Shown here: piece by piece, positions 60,194 to 64,000 of the stretch | Layout: every line of letters begins with the position of its first letter | Numbering within the stretch: position 1 is the first letter of the stretch | From: Beduinella massiliensis | GTDB taxonomy: Bacteria; Bacillota; Clostridia; Christensenellales; Aristaeellaceae | Assembly (NCBI RefSeq): GCF_900199405.1 | Contig: NZ_LT963430.1 | Location: 620,001-684,000, forward strand | Direction of reading: 5' to 3' | Length of the DNA stretch: 64,000 nt | Program-made: the position numbers and the translations under genes | The notes under the pieces: model-generated | The model's input: the letters and a program-made list of their open reading frames with translations, nothing else | What the model was told of the DNA's origin: nothing | Databases searched by the model: none

Positions 60194-60918
60194 CACAGCA
60201 GCTCTTCCTCCCTCTCGCGCGCAAACAGGTAGTCGTGATACAGCGCCTCGATCTTTTTGCGGTCCCGCTGGGAGAAGGGAACCCGCTCGCCCGTATCCAT
60301 CACGAAGGACAGGCTGTCCATGCGCTCCACCCGGTCCAGATTGACGATGCAGCACCGGTAGCAGTTCAGGAACTGCGGGTAGGGCGAAAGCGTCCGCGTC
60401 AGCTCCGCGAAGGGCAGGCGCAGGCGCAGCAGGCCGCGGCCCCCCGTATGGAGCTGCACGTAGTGGTCGTCCTGGTCGCAGTAGAGGATGTCGCGCAGGA
60501 GGAGCTTTTCGCGATCCAGGCGGATAAAGCGCGCGGCCCGAATGCGCGCCAGCCCGGCGGCCTCCATCGTGCGCGCGAAGTCCTCGTCCGCGAAGGGCTT
60601 CACCAGGTAGCCGCAGGCCCGCACGCCGAAGCTGTCGATGGCGTGGTCGCGGCTGGTGGTGACGAACACCAGCGGCACCAGGTTGTCCCGCGCACGGATG
60701 CGCCGGGCCGTGTCGAGGCCGGAGAGCCCCTCCATGAACTGATCGAGGAAGATCAGGTCGTAGGCCGCCGGCGCGAAGCGCTCGAGCAGCGCCTCCCCGC
60801 TGGAAAACTCGTCTACCACGGGCGCTTCCCCGGCGTATCTTTGCGCGAGGTAGCGCCGCAGGCACGCGCACACCTGCGCGCGGCACGCGGCCAGGTCGTC
60901 CACGACGGCGATCTTCAT
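60193..60918 (-). CDS. LytTR-family response regulator (AgrA-like)
   Basis: A 241-residue regulator: receiver domain (VVDD near 5-8, phospho-Asp in LIFLDQFMEGLSG, Lys in YLVKPF) and a LytTR DNA-binding domain (DILYCDQDDHYVQLHT, LPFAELTRTLSPYPQFLNCYRCCIVNLDRVERM). GGAGGGAGGG precedes ATG 60918. A promoter lies at 60961-60989. It is the first gene of a two-gene unit with the GHKL kinase. Targets usually carry pairs of 9-bp direct repeats upstream; I did not find a clear pair in the window. Confidence 0.92.
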   Translation of the reverse strand: MKIAVVDDLAACRAQVCACLRRYLAQRYAGEAPVVDEFSSGEALLERFAPAAYDLIFLDQFMEGLSGLDTARRIRARDNLVPLVFVTTSRDHAIDSFGVRACGYLVKPFADEDFARTMEAAGLARIRAARFIRLDREKLLLRDILYCDQDDHYVQLHTGGRGLLRLRLPFAELTRTLSPYPQFLNCYRCCIVNLDRVERMDSLSFVMDTGERVPFSQRDRKKIEALYHDYLFAREREEELL

Positions 60919-60960
60919 GGGGCGTCCCTCCCTCCGGCATCCGTTCTCTTCTGTCCCTTT

Positions 60961-60989
60961 ATTTTAAACCCAATCCCCGGGCGCGGCAA
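60961..60989 (-). promoter_or_regulatory. Promoter of the LytTR/GHKL pair
   Basis: Minus strand TTGCCG (60989-60984), 17-base spacer, TAAAAT (60966-60961), 43 bases before ATG 60918. Confidence 0.75.
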
Positions 60990-61029
60990 CGCAATTCGTC
61001 GCCAAAATGCGCAAAATGACGCCAACCCC

Positions 61030-61058
61030 TTGTAAGCGCCCCCGCCCCGGCCTATGCT
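61030..61058 (+). promoter_or_regulatory. Promoter of the receiver-like and LRR genes
   Basis: TTGTAA (61030-61035), 17-base spacer, TATGCT (61053-61058), 35 bases before ATG 61093. It is back to back with the LytTR promoter, giving a shared 120-base control region. Confidence 0.65.
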
Positions 61059-61092
61059 GGGGACAGGAAGGCGACCGGAAGGGAGGCGGCCC

Positions 61093-61455
61093 ATGTTGAA
61101 CGTGATCGTATGCGACGGCGACGAAGCGGAGCGGAGAGCGGTGATGGACCTTGTTCGCCGCGCGGGCACGCAGAGCGGAGTCCCGGTGTCGGCGGAGGGC
61201 TGCGCGGACTGGGAAGGGCTGGCGGGGCGGGTTCTCCTGAAGGAGCCGGACGTCGTGGTCGTGGCCCAGGACGGGGTGGAGGGGCTCGACACCGTCACCA
61301 GCGCGGGGGCGCTGTGCGGGAGGATCGTCTGGTTTTCCGACCTGGATTTCGGCGTGCAGGCCTACCGCCTGTGCGTGCCCTATTTTTGCAAAAAGCCCGT
61401 GACGTACGGCAAGGTGGAGCGGGCGCTCGCCGGGTTTTTGCGGGGCGGGGCCTGA
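61093..61455 (+). CDS. Stand-alone degenerate receiver-domain protein
   Basis: A 120-residue receiver-like protein without output domain. It starts LNVIVCDGDEAERRAV, matching the first strand and acidic site, and keeps FCKKPVTYGKVERAL with the conserved Lys-Pro. The third strand reads EPDVVVVAQDGVEGLD, where the usual phosphoacceptor Asp is replaced by Ala/Gln. It is therefore probably a pseudo-receiver that cannot be phosphorylated in the normal way. ATG 61093 follows GGGAGGCGG. It is divergent from the LytTR gene and 34 bases before the leucine-rich repeat gene, so it may modulate one or both. Confidence 0.7.
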   Translation: MLNVIVCDGDEAERRAVMDLVRRAGTQSGVPVSAEGCADWEGLAGRVLLKEPDVVVVAQDGVEGLDTVTSAGALCGRIVWFSDLDFGVQAYRLCVPYFCKKPVTYGKVERALAGFLRGGA

Positions 61456-61489
61456 GCGCGTCCGCTCGGCCCGAAGGGAGGAAAAGGCG

Positions 61490-62614
61490 TTGCTTCAATC
61501 GACAAAGCTGTACTGCGGCGGCGAGGGGCTCGCGGCGCTGGACGTGTCGGACTCCCCGCGCCTGCAGGAGATCAGGTGCTCCGACAGCGCGGGCCTGCGG
61601 ACGCTGCGGCTGGGGCGGCAGGAAGCGCTGGCGAAGCTGGACTGCGCGAACACCGGCATCGGGGAGCTGGACGTGTCGGACTGCCCGGCGCTCACGGGGC
61701 TGAATTGCAGCGGCAGCGCGGGGCTGCGGGCGCTGCGGCTGGGGGAAAACGGGGCACTTTTGAGCCTCGCGTGCTGCAACACAGGGCTTTCGGCGCTGGA
61801 CGTTTCGGGCTGCGGCGCGCTGGAATGGCTGGACTGCGCGGGCACCGGCATCGGGGAGCTGGACGTTTCGGGCTGCGCGCGGCTGCGGCGGCTGAACTGC
61901 GCGGGGAGCGCGGGGCTGCGGACGCTGCGGCTGGGGCGGCAGGCGGCGCTCACGGAGCTATACTGCTACGGCACGGGGCTGCGGGAGCTGGACGTCACGG
62001 GCTGCGGCGCGCTGGAATGGCTGGAGTGCGCGGGCAACCCGGCGCTGCGGGCGCTCACCCCCGGCGGGCGGCTGCAATACCTGCGCTGCGCGGACACGGG
62101 GCTGCGGGAGCTGGACGTTTCGGGCTGCGGCGCGCTGGAGTGGCTGGAGTGCGACGGGTGCCGGGACCTGCGGACGCTGCGGCTGGGGCGGCAGGCGGCG
62201 CTGCGCTACCTCGCCTGCGGGGGCACGGGGCTGCGGGAGCTGGACGTTTCGGGCTGCCCGAACCTGCGGGAGTTCGCCTGCGGGGAGCTCGCACTGGAGC
62301 GCTTCGTCACGCGCGAGGGGCACGCGCTGCATCTCCGGGCGGCGGGCGGCGCGGTATCGCTTTCCGACTACGAGCCCGCGACGGCGCGGGTGCGGCTCAC
62401 GGCCTCGGCGGACGGGGGAGCCCGGTTCGCCGGGTGGCTGGGGCTGCCCGGGGACGCGGTCGCCGCGCAGGGCTCGTGCGCGTTCACGCTTGACCGGGAC
62501 GTCTCCGTGGGCGCCCTATTTGAAAGCGCGCGCGAGCGGACGGCCTTCTGGTGGGCCGCTCCGTGCGGGGATACGCCCGCCGCGAAGGCCCCCCTGTGCC
62601 GGGCCCTGCCGTGA
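61490..62614 (+). CDS. Leucine-rich repeat protein with a C-terminal bacterial-repeat domain
   Basis: A 374-residue protein made of 20-22-residue leucine-rich repeats of the form LDVSGCGALEWLDCAGTGI and LRTLRLGRQAALTELYCYGT, about 12 units between residues 10 and 275, unusually Cys-rich. The last 90 residues (VRLTASADGGARFAGWLGLP, FTLDRDVSVGALFE) match the Gly-Trp bacterial-repeat/InlB B-like module of surface proteins. Yet there is no signal peptide or anchor. It starts at TTG 61490 behind GGGAGG. Repeats are also near-identical at DNA level, so the number of units may change by recombination. Partner binding is likely; target unknown. Confidence 0.78.
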   Translation: MLQSTKLYCGGEGLAALDVSDSPRLQEIRCSDSAGLRTLRLGRQEALAKLDCANTGIGELDVSDCPALTGLNCSGSAGLRALRLGENGALLSLACCNTGLSALDVSGCGALEWLDCAGTGIGELDVSGCARLRRLNCAGSAGLRTLRLGRQAALTELYCYGTGLRELDVTGCGALEWLECAGNPALRALTPGGRLQYLRCADTGLRELDVSGCGALEWLECDGCRDLRTLRLGRQAALRYLACGGTGLRELDVSGCPNLREFACGELALERFVTREGHALHLRAAGGAVSLSDYEPATARVRLTASADGGARFAGWLGLPGDAVAAQGSCAFTLDRDVSVGALFESARERTAFWWAAPCGDTPAAKAPLCRALP

Positions 62615-62697
62615 CGGCCTGCGCGGGAGCCGATGAAGCGCAAAAAAGAACCGCGCCCCTCTTGACGAAGGACGCGGGCGTGCTGTACAATGTAGGC

Positions 62698-62800
62698 AGG
62701 AAGGCGTCTACCTTTCAGGGTGGTTCAACCACCGAACGGCCTATGGCATTAGGGCCACGAAACCGCCAGCAGGGCAAGCTGCAAGGCGGTTTTTATTTTA
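62698..62800 (+). ncRNA. Putative antitoxin RNA, unit 1
   Basis: Promoter TTGACG (62662-62667), 18 bases, TACAAT (62686-62691). The RNA of about 100 bases has a GGTGGTTCAACCACC hairpin and ends in ACCGCC (62762-62767) pairing with GGCGGT (62785-62790) plus TTTTATTTTA. It contains no plausible gene. Its end faces the 3' end of the toxin message. The 5' part differs from those of units 2-4. Confidence 0.65.
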
Positions 62801-62887
62801 TCGTCTGTTTGATTTACCGAGCGCGTATGCACCCAGCACTAAACCGGCGACTGCGAGAAGAACGTTGAGCAATTCAACGATCGACAT
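62798..62887 (-). CDS. Putative type I toxin peptide, unit 1
   Basis: 29 residues: MSIVELLNVLLAVAGLVLGA followed by YALGKSNRR, one membrane helix with a basic tail, the shape of Fst/TxpA/holin-like type I toxins. The message has promoter TTGACG (62990-62985), 18 bases, TATGAT (62966-62961). The ribosome site GGAGG (inside GCGGAGG, 62902-62896) can pair with CCTCCGC (62925-62919) in the leader, a masked-start arrangement common for such toxins. Its 3' end meets the convergent RNA. The start is the second of two ATG, with proper spacing. Toxicity is inferred. Confidence 0.65.
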   Translation of the reverse strand: MSIVELLNVLLAVAGLVLGAYALGKSNRR

Positions 62888-62960
62888 ACGCATCACCTCC
62901 GCTTCTGTACAGCACGTTGCGGAGGGAACCACCCTGTAAGACCTTCCTGCCTACGAACCC

Positions 62961-62990
62961 ATCATAACAGATAAAAGGCAGCAGCGTCAA
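62961..62990 (-). promoter_or_regulatory. Toxin promoter, unit 1
   Basis: Minus strand TTGACG (62990-62985), 18-base spacer, TATGAT (62966-62961). Repeated unchanged in the following units. Transcription would begin near 62954, within the CCTTCCTGCCTAC inverted repeat. Confidence 0.75.
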
Positions 62991-63083
62991 TAGGCCGATT
63001 CCCGCTTGCACGGGGCCGATGAAGCGCAAAAAAGAACCGCGCCCCTCTTGACGAAGGACGCGGGTGTGCTGTACAATGTAGGC

Positions 63084-63184
63084 AGGAAGGGTGCTACCTA
63101 CAGGGTGGATATCCACCGCAACGGTCTTTGCTCTAAAGACCAAGACCGCCTGCAGGTTCGGACTGCAAGGCGGTTTTCATTTTA
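63084..63184 (+). ncRNA. Putative antitoxin RNA, unit 2
   Basis: TTGACG (63048-63053), 18 bases, TACAAT (63072-63077). Contains hairpins GGTGGATATCCACC and GGTCTTTGCTCTAAAGACC, and the terminator ACCGCC (63145-63150) with GGCGGT (63169-63174) and TTTCATTTTA. Its variable part is almost the same as in unit 4. Confidence 0.65.
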
Positions 63185-63271
63185 TCGTCTGTTTGATTTA
63201 CCAAGCGCGTATGCGCCCAGCACTAAACCGGCGACTGCGAGAAGAACGTTGAGCAACTCAACGATCGACAT
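63182..63271 (-). CDS. Putative type I toxin peptide, unit 2
   Basis: Same 29-residue peptide as unit 1; only silent changes (for example GAG for GAA in codon 5, GGC for GGT in the GAY segment). The same masked ribosome site, start codon pair and promoter are present. Silent-only divergence indicates selection on the peptide or recent amplification. Confidence 0.65.
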   Translation of the reverse strand: MSIVELLNVLLAVAGLVLGAYALGKSNRR

Positions 63272-63467
63272 ACGCATCACCTCCGCTTCTGTACAGCACG
63301 TTGCGGAGGAAACCACCCTGTAAGACCTTCCTGCCTACGAACCCATCATAACAGATAAAAGGCAGCAGCGTCAATAGGCCGATTCCCGCTTGCGCGGGGC
63401 CGATGAAGCGCAAAAAAGAACCGCGTCCCTCTTGACGAAGGACGCTGGCGTGCTGTACAATGTAGGC

Positions 63468-63566
63468 AGGAAGGGGACCACCTTTCAGGGCGATAGCCTC
63501 CGCTTCGGCTTTTGTCCGAAACCAAAGACCGCCAGCAGGTGCGACTGCAAGGCGGTTTTTATTTTA
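63468..63566 (+). ncRNA. Putative antitoxin RNA, unit 3
   Basis: TTGACG (63432-63437), 18 bases, TACAAT (63456-63461). The variable part (GGGCGATAGCCTCCGCTTCG and following) differs from all other units. Terminator ACCGCC (63528-63533) with GGCGGT (63551-63556), then TTTTATTTTA. Its GCGACTGCAAGGCGGTTTTT string is shared with the terminator at 58806-58825. Confidence 0.65.
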
Positions 63567-63653
63567 TCGTCTGTTTGATTTACCAAGCGCGTATGCGCCC
63601 AGCACTAAACCGGCGACTGCGAGAAGAACGTTGAGCAATTCAACGATCGACAT
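63564..63653 (-). CDS. Putative type I toxin peptide, unit 3
   Basis: The same 29-residue peptide as units 1 and 2, with the same leader, GGAGG site and promoter (TTGACG and TATGAT near 63760-63730). Intact. Confidence 0.65.
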   Translation of the reverse strand: MSIVELLNVLLAVAGLVLGAYALGKSNRR

Positions 63654-63849
63654 ACGCATCACCTCCGCTTCTGTACAGCACGTTGCGGAGGGAACCACCC
63701 TGTAAGACCTTCCTGCCTACGAACCCATCATAACAGATAAAAGGCAGCAGCGTCAATAGGCCGTTCCCGCGAACGCGGGAGCCGATGAAGCGCAAAAAAG
63801 AACCGCGCCCCTCTTGACGAAGGACGCGGGTGTGCTGTACAATGTAGGC

Positions 63850-63950
63850 AGGAAGGGTGTTGCCTACAGGGTGGATATCCACCGCAACGGTCTTTGCTCT
63901 AAAGACCAAGACCGCCTGCAGGTTCCTGCTGCAAGGCGGTTTTTATTTTA
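63850..63950 (+). ncRNA. Putative antitoxin RNA, unit 4
   Basis: TTGACG (63814-63819), 18 bases, TACAAT (63838-63843). Variable part nearly equal to unit 2, including GGTGGATATCCACC and GGTCTTTGCTCTAAAGACC. Terminator ACCGCC (63911-63916) with GGCGGT (63935-63940). Confidence 0.65.
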
Positions 63951-64000
63951 TCGTCTGTTTGATTTACCAAGCGCGTATGCGCCCAGCACTAAACCGGCGA
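63948..64000 (-). CDS. Putative type I toxin peptide, unit 4, start outside the window
   Basis: The last 17 codons and the stop (reading toward ...GAYALGKSNRR) match the other units. The start codon should lie near 64037. The array therefore continues beyond the window edge. Confidence 0.6.
   Translation of the reverse strand, partial: AGLVLGAYALGKSNRR

Larger units (their letters stand above)
62629..64000. repeat. Tandem array of ~384-bp toxin-antitoxin-like units
   Basis: Units begin with GCCGATGAAGCGCAAAAAAG at 62629, 63015, 63399 and 63781 (lengths 386, 384, 382 and an incomplete fourth cut by the window edge). Each holds a plus-strand promoter and short RNA, a shared hairpin ACCGCC...GGCGGT, and a minus-strand 29-codon gene with its own promoter. 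GTAGGCAGGAAGG and its inverse CCTTCCTGCCTAC flank each pair of transcripts (62692-62704 and 62942-62954 in unit 1). Units are almost identical except in the first 60 bases of the plus-strand RNA. Confidence 0.95.

Noticed and set aside
62874-63143. 89-codon minus-strand frames in the array (also at 63640-63909)
   Set aside because: They cross the toxin promoter, leader and the next unit's RNA gene, have no ribosome site and conflict with the 29-codon gene that has a good GGAGG site.
62629-64000. The terminal tandem repeats as a CRISPR array or insertion sequence
   Set aside because: Units are about 384 bp, with paired promoters and terminators and no spacer-like variation of constant length. 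There is no transposase and no terminal target duplication.

Overview
The window is about 64 kb of very GC-rich DNA with Gram-positive style gene control. Genes have strong GGAGG ribosome-binding sites, many TTG and GTG starts, near-consensus TTGnnn-17-TATAAT promoters and rho-independent hairpins. Gene content (DUF2232-rplI-dnaB order, single-chain long PurL, PurBox-like operators, several MATE pumps, OadB-type sodium pump subunit, TrmB) points to a high-GC member of the Firmicutes class Clostridia, probably an anaerobe of the gut type. That placement is inference. Two AT-rich islands (about 4.9-6.3 kb and 49.8-55.1 kb) are foreign: they hold remains of integrative conjugative elements and broken cargo genes.

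Layout. 0-3.6 kb: purine operon purE-purF-purM-purN (minus strand; purN runs off the left edge) with a promoter and a pair of PurBox-like sites. 3.7-6.3 kb: a secreted hypothetical protein, gene fragments, an ICE remnant (ribbon-helix-helix protein, relaxase C-terminus) and a VOC protein. 6.3-11.1 kb: a D-amino-acid cluster (D-threonine aldolase-like enzyme, RidA, AraC regulator with a BtrH-like domain, D-aminoacylase). 11.3-11.9 kb: trmB. 12.0-20.7 kb: a type I-C CRISPR-Cas locus (cas3-cas5c-cas8c/cas11c-cas7c-cas4-cas1-cas2 remnant, then 12 repeats). Its Cas3 carries an N-terminal Nudix hydrolase domain and its cas2 is reduced to a stub.

20.8-29.4 kb: two MATE exporters, a sodium-pump decarboxylase beta subunit with a 44-residue partner, a KdpE-like regulator and a regulator-ABC transporter-histidine kinase operon. 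29.5-35.3 kb: a 92-bp intergenic repeat, DUF2232, rplI, dnaB, topB. 35.3-44.3 kb: small membrane and stress proteins, a second intergenic repeat, a third MATE, a ParB-like protein, DUF3788, an RHH regulator with a palindrome in front, an ECF sigma operon, and a secreted FMN-binding protein with a triplicated domain. 44.5-48.4 kb: purL with its own promoter and PurBox pair. 48.6-49.8 kb: an AlkZ-like glycosylase. 49.8-55.1 kb: the second AT-rich mobile remnant (flavodoxin-like reductase, truncated BlaR1-like protein, frameshifted and truncated genes).

55.3-64.0 kb: an exported M16 metalloprotease, a 31-residue membrane peptide, an AgrC/AgrA-like kinase and LytTR regulator, a degenerate receiver protein, a leucine-rich repeat protein, and finally a tandem array of about 384-bp units that runs off the right edge. 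Each unit encodes an identical 29-residue hydrophobic peptide on the minus strand and a short, strongly promoted, terminator-ended RNA on the plus strand. I read it as an amplified type I toxin-antitoxin array. This array and the Nudix-Cas3 fusion are the two most unusual systems here.
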